From positions 41,088,295 to 41,152,294 of the forward strand of contig NC_092640.1 of NCBI RefSeq assembly GCF_039555335.1: a DNA stretch of 64,000 nucleotides, given 5' to 3'. This DNA is from Amphiura filiformis. Lineage: Eukaryota; Echinodermata; Ophiuroidea; Amphilepidida; Amphiuridae. Below the pieces are notes generated by a model that did no database searches, was not told the origin of the DNA, and was given only the letters and a program-made list of their open reading frames with translations. The position numbers and the translations under genes are program-made. The first letter of the stretch is position 1. The number at the start of each line of letters is the position of its first letter. Below, one piece after another: positions 21,309 through 33,417 of this stretch.

Positions 21309-24303
21309 ATGGGCGTCTTGAAGCGAAAGAACCGAACTTCGGTAAGTAAATTTTTGTTGTTCCTTGTGAATTGATATAAAATTAAGACTTTTACACTTTT
21401 GACCAAAAAAATTGTCACAATTTTCACGCCGTGTTTTGTCCATGCGTATAACATCGTATCGCGCAGTGTTAATAATTGCATTCACCAAATATGACGTATC
21501 ATGGTAAATTAAAACTTATTCTAAGTTCATAGGCCTTTCATTTTCAGTATAAGTAAAATCATTTGTAACTTAGACACTCTTTTATTCTTAGCTAACTCGT
21601 CAAAGTTTGTGCCAAACTCAGTTCAGATATATAAGATCATGCAGGAGTTATAATGACCATTCTTTCACACGACCTACTAAAAATGAGAATCGACTACTCA
21701 TAACTTAGCAATGACATGTCATTCATGATTATTGATCAAACAATATTATATTATTTGAATCATTTTTGTATCATTAACTGTTCCAGTCGTTCTCAATTAC
21801 GAAACCATCTGATGTGCGAGATGAAGGCCTATCCAGACAACGACGACCTGGTGGAATTCGAAGGTTAGTGTTAGGGACAATGTTGACACAAGAGGGCCAA
21901 AATGTTTAACAAAAGACTACCCCTTTGGATTTGGTTTTCAAAAAGCATTTTTTCGATTGAAAATATTTTTGACACGCATCATCTACAGTTCATGAGTAAT
22001 CAAACATGAATGGAGAAATTGCTGACACGGAGTTGCTGATTTCAAAAGTCGCAAAGTATGCTAGTATGAGTCTGCTTATGATGCTTGCCTAAATCTTTTC
22101 AATGAAGAAATACATTTTGAAATATAGAAACGAATCATATTTATTTTTGTTTTACTCTTTAGATAGGTAAAATGTACATTTTCTGAATCCTCATGACTAT
22201 AGAGGAATTATACATTTGTAGGTTATGCTTTTTAACACAATTTTAGCAAGGTTGAAATTTGTTGTGTAAAATTCGATGAACGTTTACTCGAAAACGTCAA
22301 CGTTTTGGACTGGTGGCATGTAGGCCTATGCTGATAAAAATGGTACCAAGAAACCTTTATCCGAATTTTTTCCGATTTCAAATTTATTGAAGACAACCTA
22401 TTAAGGTCTTTGACTCTGGTGTAAGTGGTCCCCTGTTCAATTCCCGTTTTCTCCATTTCTGCATTTGAATTTGTGGGGCAAATGCAGTGAGTGACAAAGA
22501 CCTTGCAGCCAGTTTCCGATTAGGGTAACGCCTGCCTGTCTGTACACCCTACCATGGACATCAGGGAAGAACAGTGTTTGATATTTACTGAATGATTGAA
22601 CCAAGTTAAATAAGAAAAGCAAAACAAGAAACTGTATAAGGTTATGAAATTAAAATATTGCAGTTCTTTCTTTGCTCTATACTTCATAGGCCTAATGGAA
22701 TTCCTCTCACAAAATTCGCCTGCACCTACTTAATTTCAGTAATGCGTCATTTTATCATGTCTGTTTATTTCCCTGGTTTAGAACTCTGCTGGATGTTCTG
22801 CGGTCATTGTGCTGCATGGTTCGTCAAGATGAGGACCAGCAACCTGGTAGGGAACCCTGTATGTACGAATGCAACACAAAAGACTCGTATTGGAAAGTCT
22901 CTGGCTCTGGAGCACAGTCAAAGGTAGGCAACGTACACCCTTTGAAATACACAGTAATTTTATGACAAGACAAAGGTCTGGTAATTTTTAATTAGACAAG
23001 AGCCTATTATATTTGAAAAGGATGAAAATGCTCTTTAATGTTTGCAGCGAGGTATACTATGTTCATCCTGCATGGGGATGGAAAACACTCTTTGCTATGA
23101 ACTCTTTGCTACAGAATAACGTGTCTTGGTTTAAGAACCTTGAAAGCTGAAGTTACATAAAGGGAAGCCCGATATACACGGAGGATGATTTAAAGACTAA
23201 CAGTGTATCCTTGACGACTAATTGTATCTTTCAGTATGTTCAGAAACCTATGCAAGACTTTTCATCAGTAGTATGCAAAGATGAGCCCGTGTCTCCAATC
23301 GACTTACCCGCAGAGCCCTCCGCAGAGTCCATAGACACGCCATCAGCTGTTCCACTGCAACTACCCAAGCATGTCGCCATCTACAGAGATAGTGACCTGG
23401 AGCCAATAACAACTGGTAACACGTTTTTTCTTGGCCACGGATCAAGCAGTACAGTCACCTTAAATAAGCTGTCATCCTGCCATGACCTGGTTGCCGTCAA
23501 GAGACTCAATCCAACGGAGCCTAGATCCATACTGATCAAGGAAGCCGAAATTCTGCGGAAATTGGATCACTGCGTTGCCTTTCCCGAACTGATCGGCTTC
23601 ATTGACCACAACACTTCACCGGCGATCATTCTTGAATTTGTTGGCGACAAGAGCACACTCACATCAACCTCAATTTTTGACGCCCTTAGCACCTTCAATC
23701 CACGACTGTTGACATCAGAATGGTTGGCTGTTGCTAGTGACGTTGCTAGTGGACTCGCCAAGCTGCACAGTGCGGGGTTTACACACGGTGACTTACATAA
23801 CAACAACGTTTTGCTGTGTCCCTCTCCGCCACAACTTCCAAATTCAAAGGGAAGAACATGGCATGCCAAGATTATTGACTTAGGATCTGCAAAGCCCTTG
23901 GATGCGCCTACAGCTCCTCTTCAATTATCTGACCAGGACAAGGCTGTATATAGAGAGCTTACCTTTCAAAGCACCAGAATTGATCGAAGGAATAACCGGT
24001 CAAACCGAGGCTACTGACACCTACGCCTTCGGGTATCTCATGTATGATGTTGGGTATTTTTGCAAGATTGACATCCTACGTGCTCTGGTCAAAGGATGTA
24101 TGGATAAAGATCCAAGTCAAAGGAAACAAGTATCATTAGCTGCTACCGAGCTGTCATATTTCGCAAAGCGATACCAGCAATATGAGAAAGAAGAAAAACC
24201 GTGTGGGTGTGGGAACTTTGGTTATAAGTACCTGGGTTGGGTGGATGCATGGGAGGCGAGGACGGGGCGATCATGGAGGAGGAGCTGTCAAACACGACAG
24301 TGA
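21309..24303 (+). CDS. protein-kinase domain gene, 4 exons, one frameshift
   Basis: Exons: 21309-21341 (MGVLKRKNRTS), 21787-21863, 22782-22923 and 23235-24303, all with GT-AG borders; phase is 0, 2 and 0 at the three junctions. The first about 135 residues lack a known domain. The kinase domain follows: LGHGSSSTVTL (glycine loop, about 150-160), VAVKR with Lys173, KEAEIL (helix C), HGDLHNNNVLL (catalytic loop, Asp270) and KIIDLGSAK (metal-binding Asp299). Near 23950-23965 the frame shifts by one base and resumes as LPFKAPELIEG (APE motif), TYAFGYLMYDV and CMDKDPSQRK, ending at TGA 24301-24303. AATAAA lies at 24327-24332. HGDLH replaces the usual HRDLK and DLG replaces DFG. The substrate is unknown. 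The shift means either a pseudogene or a sequence error. Confidence 0.8.
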
Positions 24304-24326
24304 CATGCATGTGACACCATAATGTA

Positions 24327-24332
24327 AATAAA
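24327..24332 (+). terminator. polyadenylation signal AATAAA of the kinase gene
   Basis: AATAAA lies 24 bases past the stop codon, on the sense strand of the kinase gene. Position and orientation fit a short 3' UTR. Confidence 0.55.
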
Positions 24333-24704
24333 GACAATGAAATAGGGGTCATTGGGTGACGAATTAAAGTGGAACATTGTAATTACAGTACCAAAATCAA
24401 AATCGGGGGAGTCGTATTGGGGGCATGGGAGGGGGCAACAGTAAATCTGACGTAACATTTTGTGATTATGTATAAACCATAACCGTATAGTATTCTTCTG
24501 ATCTTAAAAATTGATTAAAATAAAGCAAAATAACAGATCTTCGAGTTGTCATTGTATAGATTCTTTGTAACCTGTATGCCTATACCAGAATGAAATTTTG
24601 GTCATTTCATTTCCAGAGGATCCAACGTTGCAGTTGTATTAGAAGAAACTGTCTTTCCAATGATCATGAAAACTGATTAGAGGTTAATGAGTTTAATTGG
24701 TTCG
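24333..24704. other. kinase 3' flank, nothing recognised
   Basis: AT-rich sequence with no domain-bearing frame or repeat array. Confidence 0.45.
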
Positions 24705-26050
24705 GCCTGTGTAGGCTACTAGCAATGCTATCTACTGCTGACGTGGTTTTGATAATTTACTAGCAATGCTATCTACTGCTGATGGGGGTATTGATGACTT
24801 ACTAATTTAGCTATATGCTATATAACTGCTGATGGGTATATTAATGATTTACTAGCTATGCTATCTACTGCTGATATGGGGGAATTGATGACTTACTAGC
24901 AATGCTATCTATTGCTGATGGGTGCATTAATGACTTTACGAGCTGATCAGAGTATAGCATTAACATGATTAATGCTATCTACTGCTGATATAGAGGCATT
25001 GATAACTTACTAGCAATGTTATATACTGCCATGCTGGTGGGGATGTTGAAGAAGTCATCAATACCGCCATCTGTAGATATTGCTAATAAGGCATTAATGT
25101 ATATATATACCATCAGCAGTAGGTAGTATATAGCTATAGTAAATCATCAATACCTACATCAGCAGTAGAGATAGCATTGCTGCTAGTAAGATATTAAGAC
25201 ACCCATCAGCAGTAGATAGCATGACCAGCATTGCTATAGTAAGCCATCAATACCCCCATCAGCAGTATAAGTATCATTACTAATAAGTCATCAATACAAC
25301 ATCAGCAGTAGAGAGCATTGCAAGTGTAACATATAAGTCATTAATGCATCCATCAGCAGGCAGTAAATAGTATTGCTAGTAAGTCATCAAAACCCCATCA
25401 GCAGTAGATAGAATTGCTAGAAATCATTAATGCACCCATCAGCAGTACATAGCAGTAACTAGTATTGCAACATATATAAGTCATTAATGCATCCATCAGC
25501 AGTAAATAGTGTTGCTAGTAAGTCATCAATGCCACCATCAGCAGCTGTAGATCTGCTAGTAAGTCGCCAATACCCCCGTCAGCAGTAGATAGCATTATCC
25601 TAGTAAGTCATTAATGTGCCCATCAGCGGTAGATACCATTGCTAGTAAGTAAGTCATCAATGCCCCCATCAGCAGTAGGTATAGCATTGCTAGTAAGTCA
25701 CCAATGCCTCCATCAGCAGTAGATAGCATTGCTAGTAAGTCATCGATACCTTCATCAGCAGTATAGCATTGCTAGTAAGTCACCAATGCCCCCAGCAGCA
25801 GTAGATAGCAATGCTAGTAAGTCATCAATACCCCATCAGCAGTAGATAGCATTGCCAGTAAGACATCAATAACCCCGTCAGCAAGTCCTCAATAACCCCG
25901 TCAGCAGTAGATAGCATTGCTAGTAAATCATTAATGCGCCCATCAGCATTTTCTTGTAAGTATCAATATCCCATATACTAGCACTTATACTAGAAATGCT
26001 ATCTACTGCTGATGAGGGCATTGATGACTTACTAGCAATGCTATCAATGG
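24705..26050. repeat. 42-bp minisatellite with orientation flips
   Basis: The unit contains TAGTAAGTCATCAATACCCC then CATCAGCAGTAGATAGCATTGC (42 bases). About 24705-25030 and 25985-26045 are in the reverse orientation (GCTATCTACTGCTGATGGGG), while about 25035-25960 is forward. The block is therefore a very large imperfect inverted repeat. It shares CATCAGCAGTAGATAGC with the 34-bp family but has a different length and filler. Confidence 0.9.
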
Positions 26051-27344
26051 AAAATAGAATTCGTGTATGAGCGATACGATATAAAACAAAATGGTGAAAT
26101 TATAAAATCATTCGGTGACAGATGGATTGTTCCATCTGACTCGCTGTACCGGCTCGCGAAATTGAGCAATCATATCATGTTAAAAATCTGGGTTTTTTGG
26201 TAGAATAACTCTGTATAAACTATATATTTTTGACATCCCTGTGATCAGACGAATACTTGAATGTAGGCCTTTAATATCGACAAGACAGATTTTCAAATTT
26301 TTATCCCTGTGTGACATAAGGGTCAAATCCGAAATGCCTCCACATTTTAAAATAAATTTTGGACTCATGTGTCGCCATGCTTAATATCTCATGCTTTTAG
26401 CACAAAGTGCACAATGATTTAGCTTAGCAGCTGTACTATACTACTCTTACTCCTTCCTTTCGGTCTGTCTTTTTCTTAGCTCCCCCTTCTTACCCACTGT
26501 TTCTTTCTAGCTTTGCAGGCTCTCCCCTCCCTCCCTGCACTCTCTCTCTCTCTCTCTCTCATCATGCTCATGTGCACTCTCATCCATCTGTGTCATTCTC
26601 ATCTGAGAACCCCTGTCCGGCTCTCTTTCTTCTTCCCACCGTTTCGTATTCTATAATATATCAGTCTCCTATATATGCACTCCTTTCTCTTATAACTCCC
26701 CTTTCTAAGTCTTTCTTCTTCTTCCGTCTCTTTCCTTCTTTCATCCCTCCTGATAAAGCTCCATCTCTGAAAAATGATCTATCACCCATTCTGCCAGAAA
26801 TTAAATAATTTTACAATGTGGACAAATACAGTGAACTTTCAAGTTATATAGAAAAGAAAAAGCATCAAGTCTATTATACAGAGGTCTACAAAATAATATG
26901 TTTACAGAAGCAGTGTCATATTATGTTCAACGACAACACAATCGCAGGGTGCTGGCGATTCATGATTGACAAATGATATGGATCGTTTACATCTCGTAGA
27001 TTGTTTACAATGCAATCGCTCCTACTAGCGATGGAACTTTAAATCAAGTTTCGTTTTTAACGCCGCGGTGATCCGGTTGCCATGGAAATGTCAAACAAAC
27101 TATATTTTGTTCTCCCTATCCCTGTATCTACCATTTTGTAAATCAAACATAGTACAGACGAAAAACCGTTATAAATGACAGAGTAATGGCTCTAATATTG
27201 TCGACGATGTGGTTTGTTAGGTTCCTTGTTTATTTATAATTAATTAATTAATTAATTAATTAATTAATTAATTAATTAATTAATTAATTAATTAATTAAT
27301 TAATTAATTAATTAATTTTAATTAATTAATTTATTAATTTTAAT

Positions 27345-27423
<79 letters not shown>

Positions 27424-27438
27424 TATATTTATTTATAT

Positions 27439-27470
<32 letters not shown>

Positions 27471-28550
27471 ATTTATATTTTGTTTTTTAAAACATGCCTT
27501 AACAGGCACAAGCATGCAGTATAATGTAATGTACATGTAGGCCTATATAGTATGAATACCTATACATTATGCCTGAGCCCATAATATGCAAACATTGCAC
27601 CAAATGGCTTTAATTTTGGTTTCATTTTTAAAACGAACTTCCAACCTCTGAAGAGGTTCATTTCCCTCATAGACAATCCCTTATAATGCGACAGATGAAT
27701 GGAATAAGAAGAGCCTACAACTTTGTAATGTAAGGTTTTTATTGTCCATTACAATATTGTTGTTGTTATGATTTTGATTAAAACACACTTAAGCTTTGCA
27801 TCTTCAACCTCTGCAAAATTAACGATAATTACCAACATGGCGGACATTTTGGCCCTATATCTGCTTTACTCAAGTGTTCAAATTCATTTGAAAAATACAT
27901 GTAGACTATATATAGGTGTGAATATTCTGTATTATGATCTATATCGGGTGTCTACTATATATAATTTAAAGTGACTTGTCAGTATACAGTCAAACTGATA
28001 GCTAGGCCTACTGATATACGAAATAAAATATCTTTCCTACCTTAAGTTTGATTCTGGAAGAAGACAATTTCACTGGTACCCACTATTTCAGCAACATGCA
28101 ATAACAGCTAGCTTCAACAGGTTTACAAACCGTCAAACAAACTCCACTCTGTTTTTAGACATTTTAACTCTATGCAATTAGCGAACATAACAAAAACCGT
28201 TCCGGAAAAGCCCACGATTGTAAATAGGAGAAACAAACAGCGTACAGGCTTTTAGCGGACTATAAACCATCTGCTATTCCGTCCGGGAGGCATCGGTTGC
28301 ATCCTGAATGCCATAACATTGCTAAAATATAAATGGTATGGAATAATGGGCGATGATATCAGAGAAATAAATCAAGTCATTCTCTAGGCCTACTACACGA
28401 TATCGATTAAACCAGGTATGATTTATAATTATATTTATATTTATATAGCCAGAATTCTTTTGTGGTGGTTGCGGAATTTCCAAAATGTGGACCTACCCCT
28501 CCCAAAAAAAGAAAAAGCCCCTTATACTTATTATACATGCCCAAAGTGCT
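26051..28550. repeat. gene-free stretch with tetranucleotide arrays
   Basis: 26440-26760 is pyrimidine-rich with (CT)n at 26540-26560. 27236-27320 is (ATTA)n, 27335-27430 is (TTTA)n and 27438-27475 is (TTGA)n. No coding frame with a recognisable domain in the rest. Confidence 0.75.
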
Positions 28551-28551
28551 T

Positions 28552-28896
28552 TTAAAGGAGGATTTCGTGATCCTAGCATCCTCTTTTTATGACATTTTTC
28601 AGTAGATATCCACGAAAAAGCTTATTTCCAAAATTTCAGTTGATTCCGATTTTGCGTTTGCGAGTTATGCATGATTATGTGTATTACACTGCTCCATAGA
28701 CAATTCGTTGTAATTTCGTTCTGGTGCACCAGAACGAAATTCAAATTTCACGATATCTTTGCAAAACGAATTAATCTGCAAGAAATATTTTGTACATAAA
28801 CATTATGTAGCCAGAGGTATCCAGTGGTGTAAAAATCTCAACTTTTTTTTTGAAAAGTGGGGGGATGAGGCTGTGGATCACGAAATGCCCCTTTAA
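28552..28896. mobile_element. TTAA-flanked MITE, 345 bp
   Basis: Left end TTAAAGGAGGATTTCGTGAT(CC); right end, reversed, TTAAAGGGGCATTTCGTGAT(CC). This is a 22-base terminal inverted repeat with about three mismatches, bounded by TTAA. An internal palindrome at about 28713-28741 reads TTTCGTTCTGG/TGCACCAGAACGAAA. A second copy begins at 63963 and runs off the window. Confidence 0.85.
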
Positions 28897-29061
28897 CCCA
28901 ATAAAATTTACTTTTGGGTACTTTGTGGGTTATATTATGACAGTAAAGCAAGAAAAAGTGAGTCACTTTCGGGAGTACATATAGAGCAATATAGCTAATG
29001 ATATTAATGCCGATATTGCAGAGGGTCATGATATGATCGTAGTATGACATTAGTGATCATG

Positions 29062-29072
29062 AATGATGATGT

Positions 29073-29128
<56 letters not shown>

Positions 29129-29132
29129 AATG
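29062..29132. repeat. (ATG)n microsatellite
   Basis: About 20 GATGAT triplets. A matching (GAT)n tract lies at 30278-30357 on the other side of the foldback element. Confidence 0.9.
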
Positions 29133-30277
29133 ATGCAACCCATTCTCATTCTTATTTTGTACATATGATACAAATGGTCAAAGCAGTTAAAATGTATATA
29201 TGATACAAATTAGACCATGCGCAAGAATGGATGCGCAGTAGTCAAGGATCATCATCATCATCATCATCAAATTATACGGCAATAAATAGCGCCCTCTGTT
29301 GATCAAAATTCACTTTAGTAAGTACTTTTTAAGAGAGTTAATTAATATTTGAGTTAATAAGTAACACTATAAAATGTAAAAAGCAGAATTTTGTTAATTT
29401 AAAAACTGAAATGAGGTATGGGGCTGGCTGTAGGTGGCTACGGGGCGTTAGCTCAAGGACAATATTGTTCAAGGTTGCGCCGCAGGCCTATAAAGAAACA
29501 ATGTTGCTCCCAATACAATAGCAAACAAGCTTAAACTGTAAATTAGCCACCGATAGAGGGCAGGGCCTGAAGAATGAGGGAAATTACGGGGTAAAAATGT
29601 AAAATAAGTAGAAAGTGTGAAATGGGTGACGGGCTGTCTCTAAGTATGGACGAGCTGTCGATAACAGAATCTCATTTTCGCTATCGACAGCCCGTCACCT
29701 AGTAGAGACAGCCCGTCACCCTTAAGGTTACCCTAACACTAACCCTAATCCTAATCCCCTTACCATAACCCTAATCCTAACCATAATCCTAACCCTAATC
29801 CTAACCCTGACCCACTAACCCTAACCCTAACCCTAACCTCCTAACCCTAACCCCTAACCCTAACCCTAACCCTAACCCCTAACCCTAACCCTAACCCCTA
29901 ACCCTAACCCTAACCCTAACACTAACCCCTAACCCTAACCCTAACCCTAACCCTAACCCACTAATCCTAACCCTAATCCACTATCCCTAACCCTAACCTT
30001 AATGTAACATTGACCAACAGTAACCTTAATGTATAAAATTGGCCAACAGCACCATTAATGTAACACAGAGGGCGCTAATTACTGCCGTGCTAAATATACA
30101 AAATAAGCATCATCATCACTTCAGTGAAATGCGCAGAAGTCGGATTTTTCTTAAAATGTAATATATTTACATTTTAATCTTTCTATTGCGCATGCCTTAA
30201 AATGTATCATATAAACAAAATTAGGTGTTCACGATTTGTAACATATATACAATTTAGCTAGAGAATGTCTTGCAACA
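29133..30277. mobile_element. ~1.1-kb foldback element enclosing telomere-like DNA
   Basis: The left arm (about 29133-29302) and the right arm (about 30060-30277) are imperfect inverted repeats. They share GCAAC..ATTCTC, TGTAYATATGATACAAAT, CATGCGCAA and ATAGCGCCCTCTGTTG in mirrored order. Between them lie a unique segment (GGGGCTGGCTGTAGGTGGCT, also seen near 62920), a second hairpin GGTGACGGGCTGTCTCTA at 29625-29642 / 29703-29720, and the (CCCTAA)n tract. Both outer borders are (GAT)n microsatellites. Confidence 0.7.
29727..29998 (+). repeat. interstitial telomeric repeat (CCCTAA)n
   Basis: About 40 near-perfect CCCTAA units (the C-strand of TTAGGG) with scattered CCCCTAA, CCTAAT and CACTAA variants, most regular at 29815-29960. 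It sits inside the foldback element. TTAGGG is the usual metazoan telomere unit, but both sides continue as ordinary DNA, so this is internal. Confidence 0.9.
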
Positions 30278-30324
30278 TGATGATGATGATGATGATGATG
30301 ATAATGATGATAATGATAATGATA

Positions 30325-30356
<32 letters not shown>

Positions 30357-30850
30357 ATTATTATCAGCAGTAGATAGCTACTTCATCAATACCCTTATCA
30401 GCAGTAGATAGCTATACTTCATCAATACCCTTATCACTCAGCCGTATATATAGCTACTTCATCAATACTGATATTATTATCAGCTAGCAGTAGGCCTATA
30501 CCTTCATAATTACTTCATCAACAGGGTCGGATCCAGGAAATTTTGATAAAGGGGGCGCCTTCTGGTCGACGACGAAAAAAGTGTTAAAGGGGCCGGGGTT
30601 ACACCCTCGAAAACGGTTTTGGCCCATTGTTTGCTGTTCATGGCCGAATTTGTTCCTTTTTTTTAAATTTCTTACAATTTTTGTATTTTTAAGTTACCGG
30701 CGGCGTCCTTTGCTAGTCAAAAAATAGAGGGGGCCGCGCGCCGGCTGCGCCCCCCCCCCCCCAAATCCGCCCTGATCAATCAACAGCTAAATTGTTACTT
30801 CATCAATACTATACTACATCAGCAGCAGATAGCTACTTCATTAATTCTGG
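30278..30850. repeat. (GAT)n, 34-bp minisatellite and a possible hAT relic
   Basis: 30278-30357 is (GATGAT)n. 30358-30520 and 30780-30850 are 34-bp minisatellite units. The intervening 30523-30773 starts CAGGGTCGGATCCAGG and ends AAATCCGCCCTG, which look like hAT-type termini inserted in the array. The flanks share only ATCAA, so the 8-base duplication is not clear. Confidence 0.65.
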
Positions 30851-31473
30851 TGGAGTGGTAAGAAGGTCTAGTTTGCTGTCTCCCAGATTTGACATGTTAG
30901 CATGGTTAGTGCAGGCCACTGTAAAGTCGTGCGCTAGCGCTTCGCATGTTAAAGCCATATTATAACATTTGCTGAGGAAGACGCCCTCACTGAATTTTTA
31001 AAATTCCTTTTTTACACGATTAAATTGTACTTTATTAAACCAATATACCCTGCAAAAATCAAGACTCTAAGTGTTGTAGTTTTGTCAAAATCCGTGATTT
31101 TGAATTAAAGGCTGATTCAGCGCTTTATTATTACGATGGAATTATTACTCGAACGCATACACGATGTTCATAACACACAGTACGTCACGGCGTTCGGGAC
31201 GGTGATATACACAACAAAGGGTCGTACCACAACATGACCGAAGGAGTGGTACGTATAATTGGCGACATGTGCGCTGGTAGTAAATTCCAATTTTCTTTGC
31301 TTTGCTTTGCCGTAGTTGTTCGGCTCAAAAATAAAAGGGATATATCTGACAGTAAAAGCTAACATTTTATGGCAAAGAAATGCTAATCTATTTTGTTTGA
31401 AAATGTTTATAATATTGCTTTAAAGGTGGGTAACCTGATTGACAATCGCATCCCCACCTCTAAAATGCTGATT
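30851..31473. other. intergenic, nothing recognised
   Basis: No domain-bearing frame. Low-complexity TTTGCTTTGCTTTGC occurs near 31296-31312. Confidence 0.45.
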
Positions 31474-31789
31474 TTGGTAATAATAATAACAGCACTTAAT
31501 ATAGCGCTTTTCCAACCTGATCAAAGCACTTTACAAAGATACAAAAAATATACAAAAACATAATACCTGAAAAAAGGCTTAAAAACAGCAACAATCAGAA
31601 CAAGTGAGTTTTAAGGTTACTCTTGAAACTATCTACAGTGGGGGAAACTCTGATGTTTAAAGGGATATTGTTCCACAGTTTGGGTCCCTGTACACTGAAA
31701 GACCTATCACCAATTAATCTGTTGCTCCTGGGGACAACTAGACGAGTTGCGTCTAACGCCGAGCGTAAACCCTCTCTGGTTGGGATATA

Positions 31790-31999
31790 CACTCTAAATG
31801 TCAAGGATTTAAAATAAATCACAAGGGACTGTAGTTAGGGACCAATCAAGTGTTAGATTTAAAATTAAATCTTTAAGATTTAAAATTAAATCTTTAAGAT
31901 TTAAAATTCAAATCTATAAGATTAATTTTAAATCTAAAATTGATTGGTCCCTAACTACAGTCTTAAGGATTTATTTTTAAATCCTTGTAATTTAGAGTG
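31790..31999. mobile_element. TA-flanked foldback MITE inserted in the LINE, 210 bp
   Basis: The ends are CACTCTAAATGTCAAGG and CCTTGTAATTTAGAGTG with TA on both sides (31788-31789 and 32000-32001). The inner arms pair over GACTGTAGTTAGGGACCAAT. Removing the element plus one TA rejoins the LINE frame across the gap (…SDCLTIY then IPTREGLRS), which confirms the borders. Confidence 0.9.
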
Positions 32000-33417
32000 T
32001 AGATCGTCAAACAATCAGACAGGTATATTGGTGACAGATCATTCAGTGACTTATAGATGTATAAGAGGATCTTGAACTTGATGCGTTTTTCGATGGGTAG
32101 CCAGTGGAGGGAGTCAAGAAGCTTGGATGACGAGTATAAGCGGCGAGGGACGTGGAATACAATGCGAGCAGCTCTGTTCTGTAAGCGCTGGAGACGAGCA
32201 ATATCGGTAGACCTGCAACCAGATAGAAGCGCATTAGCGTAGTCTAATTTGGAGAGAACAAGTGCTCGCATTGCATTGCTACAAGTATCTTGATCGATAT
32301 AACGACGAATTCTGGATATATTCCAGAGGAAGAAATTCAAAGATTTACACAAGGAGGTTATGTGAGATGACATGTTCATTGCTGTATCAAATGTTACACC
32401 CAGGTTTTTGATTGTAGCTGAAGGTGTTATTACAGTACTACCAATGCAAATTATAGTGTTGAGAAGGCGATGCATGTTATTTGGGGATGCAGCTATGAAA
32501 AAATCAGTTTTGGAATCATTGAGTTTGAGTTTGTTTTGTGTCATCCAGCAACGTATTTCTTCCACACAGGATGACAGCTTGAACAGAGCACTAGCTGCTT
32601 CACCTGGAATGCTGGGATTGAATATGAATACAATTGAATATCATCTGCGTAGAGATGATATCTAATACCATGATTTCGGATTATTGAGGAGACAGGTTGA
32701 GCATACATAGTAAATGCTTTTGGACCAATGACCGATCCTTGAGGAACGCCATAATTCAGAACATAAACATCAGATATTGAACCATGCATACTGACATGAA
32801 ATGTGCGACCGGTCATATATGATTTGAACTAATTTAGAGCTGCGCCTTTGATACCAAAGTCAAGTTCAAAACGATCAAAAAGAATGTTATGATCAATGGT
32901 ATCAAAGGCAGCAGATAAGTCAAGCATGATCAAGAAGGCGGCATGGTTATTGTCAAGTGCCCGATCAATGTCATTTTTACCTGCAATAATGCGGTCTCAG
33001 TACTGTGTTTGTTTTTGTACGCTGACTGGAGAGTTTCATCAAGATTATTCTCTTCCAAGTGCTTGCTAACCTGCTTAATCACAGCCTTCTCGATAACCTT
33101 GCCAATGAAATTGATACTGGAAACAGGCCTATAATTTTGGAGGTCATTCCAGTCAAGGGTGACTTTCTTGATGATGGGAGTCACCATAGCTTGTTTGAGA
33201 TTATGAGGAAAAATACCAGTAGTCAGAGAATTGTTTACAATACAAGTTATATGAGGAATAACCCGGGAATAACAATATCAATATACTCTCTTACCATCCA
33301 AGTTGGCATATAATCAAGGGAGCAAGATTTGTTTGCACAACTCATGATTATATCACGAACCTCGGTTTCATCAAGTTCTTTAAATGAGACAAGATCATTT
33401 GCGACAACGATGTTATT

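Noticed and set aside
24705-26050. CRISPR-like array (regular repeats with variable parts)
   Set aside because: The spacing is a continuous 42-bp tandem repeat with graded divergence and no unique spacers, in a eukaryotic context. The same holds for the 34-bp and 30-bp arrays.
29727-29998. A chromosome end
   Set aside because: Ordinary sequence continues for 30 kb on both sides, so the TTAGGG-type tract is interstitial.
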